The notes: generated by a model from the sequence alone, not told the origin. 64,000 bases of DNA from Pseudoneobacillus rhizosphaerae (GCF_917563885.1 NZ_CAKJTG010000008.1:124001-188000), one strand, 5' to 3'; shown: positions 24,874 to 36,849, counted from the first letter of the stretch. A program made the numbers and translations.

Positions 24874-24905
24874 TATAAAGTATTATCAAAAGAACGAAAA
24901 AGAAA

Positions 24906-24938
24906 AAAGACTGCATTGGTATATGCAGTCTTTGCAAA
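24906..24938. terminator. Terminator between comEC and yqzM
   Basis: AAAGACTGCAT (24906-24916) pairs with ATGCAGTCTTT (24923-24933). It is flanked by an A-run on the left, and lies between convergent genes. Confidence 0.75.
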
Positions 24939-24961
24939 GATACTTATGTAGAAAGAACCAA

Positions 24962-25096
24962 TTAGGATCCTACAACTTTAATGACTGTTGCGATGATAAA
25001 CATGGTAGCAAAAAAACCAAAAGATACAATAAACCCTATTCCAGAATCGATAGCATCGTTTCGTTTGTATTGAACATTCTTTTCAAATTCATTCAC
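24962..25096 (-). CDS. yqzM: YqzM family small membrane protein
   Basis: A 44-residue protein beginning MNEFEKNVQYKRNDAIDSG and continuing with one hydrophobic helix (FIVSFGFFATMFIIATVI). This matches YqzM, which sits in the same place and orientation between comEC and holA in B. subtilis. GTG 25096 is preceded by GGAGGGGTAGACC. The function is unknown. Confidence 0.9.
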   Translation of the reverse strand: MNEFEKNVQYKRNDAIDSGIGFIVSFGFFATMFIIATVIKVVGS

Positions 25097-25290
25097 GGTC
25101 TACCCCTCCTATTTCTTTTATTAGTATAAGCTAAACAGAAAAAAAAATCTAGCTTATTTCTTCCTTAAAACCATTTCTATAATTGACAAAAGTTGTCACA
25201 AATACTTTTCTCAAAAACTAATTTTACTTTCTAGACATACCGTCGACACGTAAGTTCCTAGGTCTTATTGGTCGGCGTTTATTATAGATT

Positions 25291-25330
25291 GGGAATTAAC
25301 ATTTTTAACATGTTAATTCCCCTTAATTTT
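25291..25330. other. Hairpin in the yqzM-holA gap
   Basis: GGGAATTAACAT (25291-25302) and ATGTTAATTCCC (25310-25321) form a perfect 12-bp stem with a 7-base loop, followed by CTTAATTTTTATT. It may be a terminator on the + strand, though no gene ends just upstream on that strand, or a leader structure for holA. The rest of the 314-bp gap (25097-25410) shows no gene. Confidence 0.5.
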
Positions 25331-25410
25331 TATTAAAGTTTTGGATCCTTGTCAAAAGCTCTTCTCTTCATTACATTATACATAAGGGATAAATCTGAGG
25401 AGCGAAAAAA

Positions 25411-26442
25411 ATGATTACAGACGTTTGGAAACAAATTAAAAAAAATCAATTTGCTGGAGTTTATTTATTATATGGAACAGAAACCTTTCTTATCCATGAA
25501 ACTATTCAATTATTACTCACTCATTTATTGAATGAGGAGGAAAAGGATTTTAATTTTTCTACATACGATTTAGAGGAGACACCTCTTGAAGTTGCCGTTG
25601 AAGATGCAGAAACATTTCCGTTTATGGGTGAGAAGCGTTTAATTGTTATGCAAAATCCAGTATTTTTAACGAGTGAAAAGACAAAAGGAAAGGTTGACCA
25701 TAATATTACAAAATTGGAGGATTATTTAAATAATCCTGCTCCTTATTCCATTATCGTTATTGCAGCACCGTATGAAAAATTGGACGTGCGCAAAAAGATT
25801 ACAAAGGAATTAAAGCGAAAAGCAGTAGTAGAAGAAGCTAAAAAATTGGGTGACCAAGACTTAAAAATTTGGATTAAGGACCGAGCTATATCGAATGGGG
25901 TAAATATAGATGATAAAGCAATTGAAAAGATGGTAAGCGTTGCTGGTTCAAATTTATTTGTCTTAACTAATGAAATTGATAAAATGTCCTTATATGTTGG
26001 AAGTGGGAAAAGAATTGACTTACATACTGTTGAACAGCTTGTTTCAAAAACACTAGAACAGAACATTTTTGAGCTAGTCGAAAAAGTCGTTCATCGAAAA
26101 GTTGAGGAGGCTCTTCGTATCTATTATGATCTTTTAAAGCAGAATGAAGAACCAATAAAAATTCTTGCCTTATTATCTAGTCAATTTCGTTTGATTTATC
26201 AAGTTAAAGAATTATCTAGAAAGGGGTACGGACAACAGCAAATGGCAACTAGCCTAAGGGCCCATCCTTTTCGTGTTAAATTAGCAGCAGGACAAGCTCA
26301 ATTGTTTTCAGAAGATGAGTTAAAGAGGCTTGTTCATTTATTTGCAGATGCGGATTATCAGATGAAAACAGGTGGCTTAAATAAAACGATGATTATCGAA
26401 ATGATCCTTTTTCAATTACATTCCTTGAGTCAAAAAAAATGA
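25411..26442 (+). CDS. holA: DNA polymerase III subunit delta
   Basis: A 343-residue clamp-loader subunit that opens the beta sliding clamp. It has the family start (AGVYLLYGTETFLIHETIQLL) and the degenerate ATPase-like middle (TFPFMGEKRLIVMQNP), then the C-terminal collar (RLIYQVKELSRKGYG). ATG 25411 follows GGAGCGAAAAAA. Its terminator is shared with the convergent rpsT. Confidence 0.94.
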   Translation: MITDVWKQIKKNQFAGVYLLYGTETFLIHETIQLLLTHLLNEEEKDFNFSTYDLEETPLEVAVEDAETFPFMGEKRLIVMQNPVFLTSEKTKGKVDHNITKLEDYLNNPAPYSIIVIAAPYEKLDVRKKITKELKRKAVVEEAKKLGDQDLKIWIKDRAISNGVNIDDKAIEKMVSVAGSNLFVLTNEIDKMSLYVGSGKRIDLHTVEQLVSKTLEQNIFELVEKVVHRKVEEALRIYYDLLKQNEEPIKILALLSSQFRLIYQVKELSRKGYGQQQMATSLRAHPFRVKLAAGQAQLFSEDELKRLVHLFADADYQMKTGGLNKTMIIEMILFQLHSLSQKK

Positions 26443-26466
26443 TCCCTAAGTGGGATCATTTTTTCT
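26434..26466. terminator. Bidirectional terminator of holA and rpsT
   Basis: AAAAAATGATCCC (26434-26446) pairs with GGGATCATTTTTT (26452-26464), giving U-tracts on either strand between convergent genes. Confidence 0.85.
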
Positions 26467-26475
26467 TTAGCAAAA

Positions 26476-26736
26476 TTATTGAGCAGCGTTCATTCTCTTC
26501 ATTAGACGAGATTTTTTACGAGCTGCAGCTTTTTTGTGGACAAGTCCTTTTTGAGCAGCTTTGTCTAATTTACTAGCAGCAGTATTGAAAAGTTCTTTAG
26601 CAGTGTCTTCGTTAGTAACGATAGCAGCTTCAGCCTTCTTAACAGCAGTACGCATAGCAGATTTAACAGTAATGTTATGAGCTTTTTTAGCTTCATTTGT
26701 TTTTACGCGCTTAATAGCAGATTTAATATTCGGCAT
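26476..26736 (-). CDS. rpsT: 30S ribosomal protein S20
   Basis: An 86-residue, Lys/Ala-rich helical protein ([36 protein letters not shown]) that binds 16S rRNA in the small subunit. ATG 26736 follows AGGAGGTGAACGAAAC, an ideal ribosome-binding site. Its place between holA and gpr is conserved in Bacillus. Confidence 0.97.
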   Translation of the reverse strand: MPNIKSAIKRVKTNEAKKAHNITVKSAMRTAVKKAEAAIVTNEDTAKELFNTAASKLDKAAQKGLVHKKAAARKKSRLMKRMNAAQ

Positions 26737-26884
26737 GTTTCGTTCACCTCCTGATAAGAATCGAGACTATATGAACTCGACTTTCACATTCATTAATAAT
26801 AATAGAGAACAAATGATATTTTATCAAAACCACCGATATATTGCAATACCATCTCACAAAATAAAGGTGATCATTCTAGATAAA

Positions 26885-26915
26885 TGAATGATATTAATGA
26901 ATAACGGTAAAAATA
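26885..26915 (+). promoter_or_regulatory. Candidate SigF/SigG promoter of gpr
   Basis: TGAATG (26885-26890), a 15-bp spacer and GGTAAAAATA (26906-26915) resemble forespore sigma consensus elements (about TGHATA, then GGnnAnAMTA). Known biology: gpr is made in the forespore under SigF and SigG. The -35 has one mismatch. Confidence 0.5.
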
Positions 26916-26954
26916 GGGAAAGGTTTGTTTATTCGCGTACAGGAGGATGATGAA

Positions 26955-28073
26955 ATGACTGACAATCTAGATCTAAGTATGTATTCAATAAGAACAGACT
27001 TAGCTGTGGAAGCACATGAAATGGTAATTGCCGATCGAAGTGTTCACCAACAGGATAATATTTCACAAATCGAAGGTGTCATTATTAAAGAAAAAGAAGA
27101 AGATGGGATTAAGGTTTCTTTGGTAGAAATTACTGCTGAAGGTGAGAAAGCTTTAGGGAAAAAAACAGGACGCTACTTAACAATGGAAGTAGTTGGTATT
27201 CGCCAACAGGATACAGAGCTTCAACACAAAGTAGAAAAGGTATTTGCTGCGGAATTTTCAAGATTTATTAAAGAACTGGGAATTAATGAAAATGCATCTT
27301 GTTTAGTAGTTGGATTAGGTAACTGGAACGTTACACCTGATTCTTTAGGACCACTAGTTTGTGAAAATTTGTTAGTTACTAGACATCTATATCAGCTCCA
27401 GCCTGAAAGCGTTGAAGAAGGCTACCGTCCTGTAAGTGCATTGTCACCAGGAGTAATGGGGTTAACTGGTATTGAAACGAGTGACATTATATTTGGAGTA
27501 GTAGAAAAAACAAAACCTGATTTTGTTATTGCAATAGATGCGTTAGCTTCAAGATCCATCGAAAGAGTTAACTCTACTATTCAAATTTCAGATTCTGGGA
27601 TACATCCTGGATCTGGTGTAGGAAATAAACGGAAAGAAATTAGTAAAGAAACGTTAGGAGTTCCGGTGATCGCAATCGGTGTTCCAACAGTAGTGGATGC
27701 AGCAACGATAACAAGTGATACGATTGATTTTATTTTAAAGCATTTTGGTAAAGAGTTAAGGGAAGGCAATAGACCATCACGTTCGTTAGCACCTGCAGGA
27801 ATGACTTTCGGAGGAAGAAAGAAATTAACCGAGGAGGATTTACCTGAAGAACACCATCGAAAAACTTTTTTAGGAATAGTTGGTACGCTTCCCGAGGATG
27901 AAAAGCGGAAGCTTATTTATGAAGTACTTTCTCCACTTGGTCATAATCTAATGGTTACACCTAAAGAGGTAGATGTTTTTATTGAGGATATGGCTAATTT
28001 AGTAGCGAATGGTTTAAATGCTGCTTTACATCAAAATGTAAATCAAGATAATTCGGGGTTCTATACACGTTAA
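26955..28073 (+). CDS. gpr: Germination protease GPR (SASP endopeptidase)
   Basis: A 372-residue spore protease that degrades the DNA-protecting small acid-soluble proteins at germination. The N-terminal region [14 protein letters not shown] contains the self-processing site that converts zymogen to an intermediate. Family blocks [16 protein letters not shown] and [11 protein letters not shown] are present. ATG 26955 has AGGAGG eight bases upstream; the longer in-frame start at 26925 is rejected. A forespore-type promoter lies just upstream, and spoIIP follows in the same direction. Confidence 0.95.
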   Translation: MTDNLDLSMYSIRTDLAVEAHEMVIADRSVHQQDNISQIEGVIIKEKEEDGIKVSLVEITAEGEKALGKKTGRYLTMEVVGIRQQDTELQHKVEKVFAAEFSRFIKELGINENASCLVVGLGNWNVTPDSLGPLVCENLLVTRHLYQLQPESVEEGYRPVSALSPGVMGLTGIETSDIIFGVVEKTKPDFVIAIDALASRSIERVNSTIQISDSGIHPGSGVGNKRKEISKETLGVPVIAIGVPTVVDAATITSDTIDFILKHFGKELREGNRPSRSLAPAGMTFGGRKKLTEEDLPEEHHRKTFLGIVGTLPEDEKRKLIYEVLSPLGHNLMVTPKEVDVFIEDMANLVANGLNAALHQNVNQDNSGFYTR

Positions 28074-28184
28074 AAATTTATATTCCCTTACAACATTGTT
28101 TCCTCGAGAGTTTAATAAAAAAATGTTCTATCATCTCTATCAAAGTCATATGATTTACTAGACTTGATAAAAGAGGTGGAACTT

Positions 28185-29387
28185 GTGAGAAAAGGTAAAA
28201 CCAATGGAATGATTGTTTCCATTCAAGGGAGCAGTATAGGGAAATTAATATTATTATCAATACTCTTTCTTTTTTTTGTCTTTTCTCTAAGTGGAGTATT
28301 GACTTCTCTTAATCCCCAGTACCGGTTGACATCTAGTTCTGTTAATCATGCTGCAAATAATATTACGGGGGATTTGTTATTTAAAGTGCTAGGTTCGGAA
28401 AACCATTACTTTCTAAATGCTTTACCTAATGAAAGTGAAAGCCCGAAGCTAACAAATCTTTTATTTAAGTTATCAACAAATATTAATTTAAATGATCCGA
28501 GAAGTTTGTTGGGACGAGAACTACCAGGGTTTTCACAGTTTGATAGTAAAATTATTGTAGCGGATGCAGGAGTTAACTATACTAATATGCCTGTCGAATC
28601 TGCTCCGCCTTTAGAAGTTATGAAGGCTGAAAGTGAGGCTTCATTACAGAACCTTGATGATGTAGACACTGAAAATAGTGAAACTAATCCTCCACCTTCC
28701 TTAACAACTGGAGATCGAAAAGTAGTGTATCTCTACTTTACACACAACCGTGAGTCATATTTACCATATTTAAGGGGAGAAACAGATCCTAACCGTGCTT
28801 ATCATTCAAAAGTAAATGTTACAAATATCGGTGACAGATTGAAGATTGCTCTTGAATCTAATGGTATCGGTACCGAGGTAAATAGGACAGATGTTATGGG
28901 GAATTTGAACAAAAAAGGGCTTGGTTTTGCACAAGCCTATCAAGAATCAAGACCTATCGTTCAAACAGCAATGGCCCAACAAAAGGAGCTACAATATTTT
29001 ATAGATATTCATCGTGATAGCAAACGTAAAGAAGATACAACAGGCAAGATAAAGGGAAAATCATATGCAAAACTTGCTTTTGTCATTGGTGCAGAACATA
29101 GTAATTACGAACAAAACCTTCAATTAGCAAAAGTTTTGCACGAACGACTAAACAAAAAGTACCCAGGAATTAGTCGTGCGGTTATTGAAAAACAAGGTGC
29201 AGGCACCAATGGGAAATTTAACCAAGACTTATCAGGAAGAGCCATCCTAATAGAATTTGGTGGAGTCGATAATACATTTGAAGAATTATTTAATTCTGCT
29301 GAAGCACTTGCTGACGTATTTAGTGAATATTATTGGAAAGCCGAAAAAGTAGATAACCCAATTGAACAGAAAACAGAGGCCTCTTAA
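28185..29387 (+). CDS. spoIIP: Stage II sporulation protein P (engulfment amidase/endopeptidase)
   Basis: A 400-residue sporulation protein that, with SpoIID and SpoIIM, degrades septal peptidoglycan during engulfment. The N-terminal helix LILLSILFLFFVFSLSGVL anchors it. The catalytic domain has YLYFTHNRESYLPYL, FIDIHRDS and the late glutamate in AILIEFGGVDN, as in Amidase_3-related SpoIIP. GTG 28185 is six bases after AAGAGGTGG. CATATGAT at 28148-28155 weakly resembles a SigE -10, but no clear -35 was found. It may also be read through from gpr. Confidence 0.94.
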   Translation: MRKGKTNGMIVSIQGSSIGKLILLSILFLFFVFSLSGVLTSLNPQYRLTSSSVNHAANNITGDLLFKVLGSENHYFLNALPNESESPKLTNLLFKLSTNINLNDPRSLLGRELPGFSQFDSKIIVADAGVNYTNMPVESAPPLEVMKAESEASLQNLDDVDTENSETNPPPSLTTGDRKVVYLYFTHNRESYLPYLRGETDPNRAYHSKVNVTNIGDRLKIALESNGIGTEVNRTDVMGNLNKKGLGFAQAYQESRPIVQTAMAQQKELQYFIDIHRDSKRKEDTTGKIKGKSYAKLAFVIGAEHSNYEQNLQLAKVLHERLNKKYPGISRAVIEKQGAGTNGKFNQDLSGRAILIEFGGVDNTFEELFNSAEALADVFSEYYWKAEKVDNPIEQKTEAS

Positions 29388-29416
29388 TATTTTTAAACCG
29401 AAGAAGGGTGATAGAA

Positions 29417-29746
29417 ATGAAAATGTTCTTATTGAAAGGTGTCATTTTAGCTTCTCTTATGTTTCTTTCGGTATTGTTCGGGATGCAACAAGCAAATATC
29501 GGAATTCAAAAGATGAAGGGCTATGAGGATCCAAAATTCAAAAGCGCACTTACCCTTAAAGAAACGGGGGACGGTGATTTTCAAGCTTCGGTATTAGGAG
29601 TGGATGTAACAAGCCATGATCTTGAAAAGAAGAAACAGAAGCTTGAAGAAATAAAAGCGTATAATCTTTTTTCAGATTTAGGTAAGGGTATCTCAAATGG
29701 AATAAGCTCAGGAATTAATCAAATTATAGAAATGATACCAAATTAA
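29417..29746 (+). CDS. yqxA: YqxA family protein
   Basis: A 109-residue protein with an N-terminal membrane segment (LLKGVILASLMFLSVLFGMQ) and a soluble charged remainder. It matches YqxA by position, 29 bp after spoIIP and before lepA, and by its start. ATG 29417 follows GAAGGGTGAT. The function is not known; the context suggests a sporulation role. Confidence 0.88.
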   Translation: MKMFLLKGVILASLMFLSVLFGMQQANIGIQKMKGYEDPKFKSALTLKETGDGDFQASVLGVDVTSHDLEKKKQKLEEIKAYNLFSDLGKGISNGISSGINQIIEMIPN

Positions 29747-29747
29747 T

Positions 29748-29783
29748 AAAAACTGGTTCCGAAATGGGACCAGTTTTTTGGCT
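29748..29783 (+). terminator. Terminator after yqxA
   Basis: A hairpin AAAACTGGTTCC/GGGACCAGTTTTTT (roughly 29748-29779, with a small internal mismatch) is followed by T residues. Confidence 0.75.
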
Positions 29784-29814
29784 TATGGGGTTAATTATCC
29801 CCTTCCGCTTTTTG

Positions 29815-29843
29815 TTGAATCTTGCTAATCCTACTGATATAAT
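29815..29843 (+). promoter_or_regulatory. SigA promoter of lepA
   Basis: TTGAAT (29815-29820) and TATAAT (29838-29843) with a 17-bp spacer lie 48 bp before the lepA start. Confidence 0.65.
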
Positions 29844-29890
29844 CAAATCTAGTGTAAATTGCCCGATAAAGTAGGAGTGAACATTTTTTT

Positions 29891-31726
29891 ATGAATAGAG
29901 AAGAAAAACTTAAGAGACAATCAAAAGTACGTAACTTTTCCATTATTGCACATATCGATCATGGGAAATCAACGTTAGCTGACCGTATTTTAGAAAAAAC
30001 CAATGCATTAACATCGCGTGAAATGAAAGAACAGTTACTAGATTCCATGGACTTAGAACGAGAGCGTGGAATTACGATAAAATTAAATGCCGTTCAATTA
30101 ACATATAAAGCACAAGATGGGGAGGAATATACATTCCACCTGATTGATACACCTGGACATGTCGACTTTACCTATGAAGTTTCACGAAGTCTAGCAGCTT
30201 GTGAAGGAGCAGTATTAGTAGTAGATGCTGCACAAGGTATTGAAGCACAAACACTAGCAAATGTATATCTAGCGTTAGATAATAACCTTGAAATCCTCCC
30301 TGTTATTAATAAAATTGATTTACCAAGTGCAGATCCAGAAAGGGTTCGTAAAGAAATTGAAGAAGTAATAGGTCTAGATGCTTCTGAGGCAGTTTTAGCT
30401 TCAGCTAAAGCAGGTATCGGGATAGAAGAAATTTTAGAGCAAGTAGTTAAACAAGTGCCTGCTCCAACTGGAGATCCAGATGCACCTTTAAAAGCACTTA
30501 TTTTTGATTCCTTATACGATGCTTATCGTGGAGTAGTTGCTTATATTCGTGTTACTGATGGAAGTGTTAAACCTGGTGACAAAATAAGAATGATGGCAAC
30601 TGGAAAAGAATTCGAAGTAATTGAGGTAGGGGTTTTTACCCCTAAAGCTACTGTGCGAAAAGAATTAACTGTTGGAGATGTTGGTTACTTAACAGCTGCG
30701 ATTAAAAATGTTGGGGATACTCGAGTTGGGGATACGATTACCAATGCAAAAAATGGTGCTACAGAGGCACTTCCCGGATACCGTACATTAAATCCAATGG
30801 TATATTGTGGTCTTTATCCAATTGATACAGCTAAATTCAACGACTTGCGCGATGCACTTGAAAAGCTTCAATTGAATGACTCATCGCTTCAATTTGAGCC
30901 AGAGACTTCGCAAGCACTAGGATTTGGGTTTCGTTGTGGATTCTTAGGCTTACTCCATATGGAAATCATTCAAGAGCGTATCGAACGAGAATTTAAAATC
31001 GATTTAATTACAACGGCGCCAAGTGTTATTTATCACGTAATCATGACAGATGGTTTGGAGATAAATGTAGATAATCCATCTAATATGCCTGAACCTCAGA
31101 AAATTGACCGTGTTGAAGAACCTTATGTAAAGGCAACTATGATGTCACCAAACGATTATGTAGGTGCCATTATGGAGCTTTGCCAAGGCAAACGTGGGAT
31201 TTTTATCGACATGCAATACTTAGATCAAAATCGTGTGAGCATCGTATATGAAATTCCATTGGCGGAAATTGTCTATGATTTCTTCGATCAATTAAAATCA
31301 AGCACAAAAGGCTATGCCTCTTTCGATTATGAGTTAATTGGATATAAACCATCGAAACTTGTAAAAATGGATATTCTACTAAATGCTGAAAAAGTCGATG
31401 CGTTAAGCTTTATTGTGCATAATGATTTTGCTTATGAACGCGGGAAGATCATTGTGGAGAAGCTTAAGGAATTAATTCCAAGGCAACAATTCGAAGTTCC
31501 AGTTCAAGCTGCCATTGGTCAGAAAATTGTAGCGCGTTCCACCATTAAATCCATGGGGAAAAACGTTCTTGCTAAGTGTTACGGAGGAGACATTTCTCGT
31601 AAACGTAAACTTCTTGAAAAGCAAAAGGAAGGTAAGAAACGTATGAAACAAGTTGGTTCCGTAGAGGTTCCGCAAGAAGCGTTTATGGCTGTCCTTAAAA
31701 TGGACGATAATAATACTAAAAAATAA
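29891..31726 (+). CDS. lepA: Elongation factor 4 (LepA)
   Basis: A 611-residue translational GTPase with G motifs [16 protein letters not shown] and NKID. The EF-G-like domains end in the LepA-specific C-terminal domain ([19 protein letters not shown] and [18 protein letters not shown]). The family acts on ribosomes during initiation or elongation under stress. It has its own SigA promoter and is followed by an imperfect terminator before hemW. Confidence 0.97.
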   Translation: MNREEKLKRQSKVRNFSIIAHIDHGKSTLADRILEKTNALTSREMKEQLLDSMDLERERGITIKLNAVQLTYKAQDGEEYTFHLIDTPGHVDFTYEVSRSLAACEGAVLVVDAAQGIEAQTLANVYLALDNNLEILPVINKIDLPSADPERVRKEIEEVIGLDASEAVLASAKAGIGIEEILEQVVKQVPAPTGDPDAPLKALIFDSLYDAYRGVVAYIRVTDGSVKPGDKIRMMATGKEFEVIEVGVFTPKATVRKELTVGDVGYLTAAIKNVGDTRVGDTITNAKNGATEALPGYRTLNPMVYCGLYPIDTAKFNDLRDALEKLQLNDSSLQFEPETSQALGFGFRCGFLGLLHMEIIQERIEREFKIDLITTAPSVIYHVIMTDGLEINVDNPSNMPEPQKIDRVEEPYVKATMMSPNDYVGAIMELCQGKRGIFIDMQYLDQNRVSIVYEIPLAEIVYDFFDQLKSSTKGYASFDYELIGYKPSKLVKMDILLNAEKVDALSFIVHNDFAYERGKIIVEKLKELIPRQQFEVPVQAAIGQKIVARSTIKSMGKNVLAKCYGGDISRKRKLLEKQKEGKKRMKQVGSVEVPQEAFMAVLKMDDNNTKK

Positions 31727-31735
31727 TTCATTGAT

Positions 31736-31786
31736 AAAAAGGAGGTTAAGCAAGCTTGAAAATCCAAGCATGCTAGCCTCTTTTTA
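31736..31786 (+). terminator. Imperfect hairpin between lepA and hemW
   Basis: The arm 31736-31758 pairs with 31765-31785 (AAAAAGGAGG against GCCTCTTTTT, continuing into GCAAGCTTG/CAAGC) with single-base bulges, ending in a U-tract. It probably terminates or attenuates lepA transcription. Confidence 0.65.
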
Positions 31787-31815
31787 TTAATTTTTGTGAA
31801 GGATTGTGAAGAAAT

Positions 31816-32952
31816 TTGATACATGCAGCATATATACATATTCCTTTTTGTCAGCATATTTGTCACTATTGTGATTTTAATAAAATGTTTCTTAAGGACC
31901 AGCCTGTTGATGGTTATTTGGCTTTGTTAGAAAAGGAAATGGAACTTACATTAAAAACGTTACCAACCAATCACCTAGAAACAATATTTGTTGGTGGCGG
32001 TACGCCTACCGCATTATCAGCAACACAGCTAGCTGACCTATGTGAAAGTGTAAATCGACAATTACCATTTAACGACAAGACGGAATTCACGTTTGAAGCA
32101 AATCCAGGGGACCTTAGTTTGGAAAAGTTTGAAATTTTAAAAGCCGCTGGTGTGAATCGAATTAGCTTTGGTGTCCAAACCTTTAATGAAACTCTTCTAA
32201 AAAAAATTGGTAGAACACACCGACCAAGAGATGTTTACCAATCGATTGAATGGGCGAAAAAGGTAGGTTTTGAAAATATCAGTATTGATTTAATTTATGG
32301 TTTACCTGAACAAACATTAAAGGATTTTGAAGAAACATTAGAAATCGCCTTTTCATTAAATATTCCTCATTATTCGGGTTATTCTTTAATTATAGAGCCT
32401 AAAACGGTGTTCTATAATCAAATGAGAAAAGGGAAGCTTCCGATAGTAGGGGAAGATTTGGAAGCAAAAATGTATGGTATGTTAATGAATCAAATGGCCA
32501 CACATGGTTTTGAACAATATGAAATAAGTAATTTTTCAAAAGCTGGTTTTGAAAGTAAGCATAACCTTACGTATTGGAATAATGATTTATACTATGGATT
32601 TGGTGCAGGTGCTCATAGCTACGTAAATGGATATCGAAAAGCCAATTACGGTCCATTGAAGAAATATATGGAACCGTTAGAACGAGAGGAGCTTCCAATT
32701 ATGGAAGAGCATCTCGTTACAAGGGAAGAAAAAATGGAAGAGGAAATGTTTTTAGGTTTACGAAAAACAAAAGGAGTTAGTATTGGTAACTTTGAAAAAA
32801 GATACGGAACTTCGCCATTGGAATATTTTTCTAAGGCGATACAAGAAGTAAAGGAAAGAAACTTGATTGATATAGCTGACAATCATATTTTCTTAACAAG
32901 AAAAGGGAGATTTTTAGGAAATGAAGTTTTTCAATCATTTATTGGTATCTAA
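31816..32952 (+). CDS. hemW: Radical SAM heme chaperone HemW
   Basis: A 378-residue radical SAM protein. The cluster motif is Cys12-x3-Cys16-x2-Cys19 (FCQHICHYCDF), followed by GGGTPTALS and the HemN-like C-terminal domain (YSGYSLIIEP, YGFGAGAHSYV). The spacing and absence of HemN N-terminal features point to HemW, which inserts heme into respiratory proteins, rather than coproporphyrinogen oxidase. It starts at TTG 31816 after GGATTGTGAAG. The order lepA-hemW-hrcA is conserved. Confidence 0.92.
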   Translation: MIHAAYIHIPFCQHICHYCDFNKMFLKDQPVDGYLALLEKEMELTLKTLPTNHLETIFVGGGTPTALSATQLADLCESVNRQLPFNDKTEFTFEANPGDLSLEKFEILKAAGVNRISFGVQTFNETLLKKIGRTHRPRDVYQSIEWAKKVGFENISIDLIYGLPEQTLKDFEETLEIAFSLNIPHYSGYSLIIEPKTVFYNQMRKGKLPIVGEDLEAKMYGMLMNQMATHGFEQYEISNFSKAGFESKHNLTYWNNDLYYGFGAGAHSYVNGYRKANYGPLKKYMEPLEREELPIMEEHLVTREEKMEEEMFLGLRKTKGVSIGNFEKRYGTSPLEYFSKAIQEVKERNLIDIADNHIFLTRKGRFLGNEVFQSFIGI

Positions 32953-32955
32953 TCG

Positions 32956-32990
32956 TTGACATCCTCCCTATGTTTTTGTTAATTTATTAT
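32956..32990 (+). promoter_or_regulatory. SigA promoter of the hrcA-dnaK operon
   Basis: TTGACA at 32956-32961 is a perfect -35. The -10 may be TTAATT at 32979-32984 (17-bp spacer); TATTAT at 32985-32990 is better in sequence but 23 bp away. The CIRCE operator follows directly. Confidence 0.65.
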
Positions 32991-32995
32991 TAGAA

Positions 32996-33022
32996 TTAGC
33001 ACTCAGGAGATGCGAGTGCTAA
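32996..33022. promoter_or_regulatory. CIRCE operator
   Basis: TTAGCACTC (32996-33004), nine bases, GAGTGCTAA (33014-33022): an exact match to the CIRCE inverted repeat bound by HrcA. It lies just upstream of hrcA, so the repressor controls its own operon and is relieved under heat shock when GroE is occupied. Confidence 0.98.
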
Positions 33023-33036
33023 CAGAGGTGATATAT

Positions 33037-34068
33037 GTGCTTACAGATCGTCAATTATTGATTTTACAAGTGATTGTAGATGATTTTATTCATTCTGCTC
33101 AACCAGTCGGTTCAAGGAGTTTGTCCAAGAAAAATGAAATTTCCTTAAGTTCGGCAACGATTAGAAATGAAATGGCTGATCTTGAAGAGATGGGGTACAT
33201 TGAAAAAACACACACCTCGTCAGGGAGAATCCCATCAGAAAAGGGATACCGTTATTATGTTGATCATTTAGTTTCACCACATGCTTTAAACCAAGACGAT
33301 GTTGGTAAAATTAAATCGATTTTTGAAGAAAAAATTTACGAGCTTGAAAAAATTGTCCAAAGGTCAGCAAAAATACTGTCAGAAATAACAAATTATACAT
33401 CAATAGTGTTAGGCCCTGAGATTAATGTTAATAAGCTTAAAAAAATTCAAATTGTTCCCTTGAATCAAGAAACAGCCGTTGCGATTATTATTACTGATAC
33501 AGGTCATGTGGAGAATCGAATGTTTCACTTGCCACCATCGATTAATATTAATGAACTTGAAAAAATCGTTAATATTTTAAATGATCGACTAGTTGGGGTA
33601 CCGTTAATAAATTTAACAGATAAAATCTATAAGGAAGTGGCGGTCCTTTTAAGGCAGCATATTCAAAACTATGATTTAATAATGAATACCTTTGGAGACG
33701 CATTGAAGGTATCACCAAATGAAAAATTATTTTATGGTGGTAAAATCAACATGCTTAGCCAACCTGAATTTCATGATATTGAGAAAGTAAAAACACTTCT
33801 TAATATGATGGAGCAGGACCAATGGATTTATGAATTTATCCGTCAAAATCAATCGGGTATTCATGTAAAAATTGGTAGAGAAAATAATAATATAGCAATG
33901 GAAAATTGTAGCTTAATCACGGCCACGTATTCAATGGGAGATGAAAAGCTTGGCACGATTGCCATTCTTGGCCCTACTAGGATGGAGTATTCAAGAGTAA
34001 TAAGTTTGCTCCAATTATTTAGCCAGGATTTAACAACTGTATTAACAAAATTGTATCAAAATAAGTAG
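33037..34068 (+). CDS. hrcA: Heat-inducible transcription repressor HrcA
   Basis: A 343-residue repressor with an N-terminal winged helix ([40 protein letters not shown]) and the HrcA C-terminal domain. GTG 33037 lies seven bases after AGAGGTG. The earlier in-frame ATG at 33010 falls inside CIRCE and is rejected. It is first gene of the operon. Confidence 0.96.
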   Translation: MLTDRQLLILQVIVDDFIHSAQPVGSRSLSKKNEISLSSATIRNEMADLEEMGYIEKTHTSSGRIPSEKGYRYYVDHLVSPHALNQDDVGKIKSIFEEKIYELEKIVQRSAKILSEITNYTSIVLGPEINVNKLKKIQIVPLNQETAVAIIITDTGHVENRMFHLPPSININELEKIVNILNDRLVGVPLINLTDKIYKEVAVLLRQHIQNYDLIMNTFGDALKVSPNEKLFYGGKINMLSQPEFHDIEKVKTLLNMMEQDQWIYEFIRQNQSGIHVKIGRENNNIAMENCSLITATYSMGDEKLGTIAILGPTRMEYSRVISLLQLFSQDLTTVLTKLYQNK

Positions 34069-34120
34069 GCATGGAAATATTGATTAAAGGGTGAGTGCTG
34101 TGCTCTCACCGTTTCCATGC
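34069..34120 (+). other. Long nested hairpin between hrcA and grpE (mRNA processing site candidate)
   Basis: GCATGGAAA (34069-34077) pairs with TTTCCATGC (34112-34120), and inside it GGTGAG (34090-34095) with CTCACC (34105-34110). There is no U-tract, so it is not a simple terminator. In B. subtilis the dnaK operon mRNA is processed between hrcA and grpE at a stem-loop, which destabilises the hrcA part. This structure is in the same place. Confidence 0.7.
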
Positions 34121-34158
34121 GAGGTTTAGAATGACACCCTTTAAGGGAGGTGAGTAAG

Positions 34159-34713
34159 TTGGCAGAAGAAATGAAAACTAATGCAGATAATGAAGTGAAA
34201 TCAGACGTTGAAGAAACGATTGAACCGGTTTTTGAAGAAGAAGTTCAGACGGATAATGGGCAATCAGACATTGTGGCTGAGTATGAAGCTAAGCTTGAAG
34301 AGGCAAATACTCGAATACTTCGCTTACAAGCAGATTATGATAATTTCCGCCGTAGAACAAAATTAGAAATAGAAGCTAATCAAAAATATAGAGCTCAAAC
34401 AATTATTACTGACCTATTACCGGTCTTAGATAACTTTGATCGAGCATTACAAACTCAGGTAGATCAGGAGCAAGCCAAATCCTTACTTCAAGGAATGGAA
34501 ATGGTTTATCGCCTTTTAATCGAAGCAATAAAAAAAGAAGGCGTAGAAATGATTGATGCAGTTGGTAAAGAATTTGACCCGCATTTACACCAAGCGGTTA
34601 TGGTAGTTGAAGTGGAAGATACTGATTCTGGTATTGTTATCGAAGAGTTCCAAAAGGGATACAAATTAAAGGACAGAGTGATTCGTCCTTCAATGGTAAA
34701 AGTTAGTCAATAG
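34159..34713 (+). CDS. grpE: Nucleotide exchange factor GrpE
   Basis: A 184-residue DnaK co-chaperone that speeds ADP release. It has an acidic N-terminal tail, a long coiled coil ([18 protein letters not shown]), the conserved [11 protein letters not shown], and a C-terminal beta wing ([20 protein letters not shown]). TTG 34159 is eight bases after AGGGAGG. Next gene is dnaK, 35 bp on. Confidence 0.96.
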   Translation: MAEEMKTNADNEVKSDVEETIEPVFEEEVQTDNGQSDIVAEYEAKLEEANTRILRLQADYDNFRRRTKLEIEANQKYRAQTIITDLLPVLDNFDRALQTQVDQEQAKSLLQGMEMVYRLLIEAIKKEGVEMIDAVGKEFDPHLHQAVMVVEVEDTDSGIVIEEFQKGYKLKDRVIRPSMVKVSQ

Positions 34714-34745
34714 AGAAACTACATATGAAAAATGAGGAGGATTAA

Positions 34746-36572
<1,827 letters not shown>

Positions 36573-36584
36573 GTATTGGACGAA

Positions 36585-36770
36585 AAGCTGTTTTCTTAGC
36601 GATTGTACGGCATTTCTTTTTAAAAGTATCGAATACCGTATTAAAGAGTTTAGCTAGTAACAAAGTTAAGAAATCAGCTCAAGCTGTTTTCTTAACTAGT
36701 ACTAAGTTTACTTAAAAATACAATGTAGTTCTCTAATAGTAGCTATAAGTATTAAATTGAGAAAACAGCC
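36585..36770. repeat. Repeated AAGCTGTTTTCTTA motif in the dnaK-dnaJ gap
   Basis: AAGCTGTTTTCTTA occurs identically at 36585-36598 and 36681-36694, and a related inverted copy (GAGAAAACAGCCTAAG) lies at 36760-36775. The middle copy forms a near-perfect 15-bp palindrome with GTTAAGAAATCAGCT (36665-36679, one mismatch). No gene is visible in the 318-bp gap between dnaK and dnaJ. Confidence 0.7.
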
Positions 36771-36771
36771 T

Positions 36772-36808
36772 AAGTCAAAGTCAGAATTTCATGACTTTGA
36801 CTTTTTCA
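36772..36808 (+). terminator. Terminator between dnaK and dnaJ
   Basis: AAGTCAAAGTCA (36772-36783) and TGACTTTGACTT (36792-36803) form a perfect 12-bp stem ending in TTTTTC. Confidence 0.8.
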
Positions 36809-36849
36809 ACGTTAAAAGCTATTCCGCTTTTCTAAGTAACGGAATTTAT

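Noticed and set aside
26872-26878. CATTCTA as a SigG -10 for gpr
   Set aside because: No suitable -35 at 17-18 bp upstream; the GGTAAAAATA site downstream fits better.
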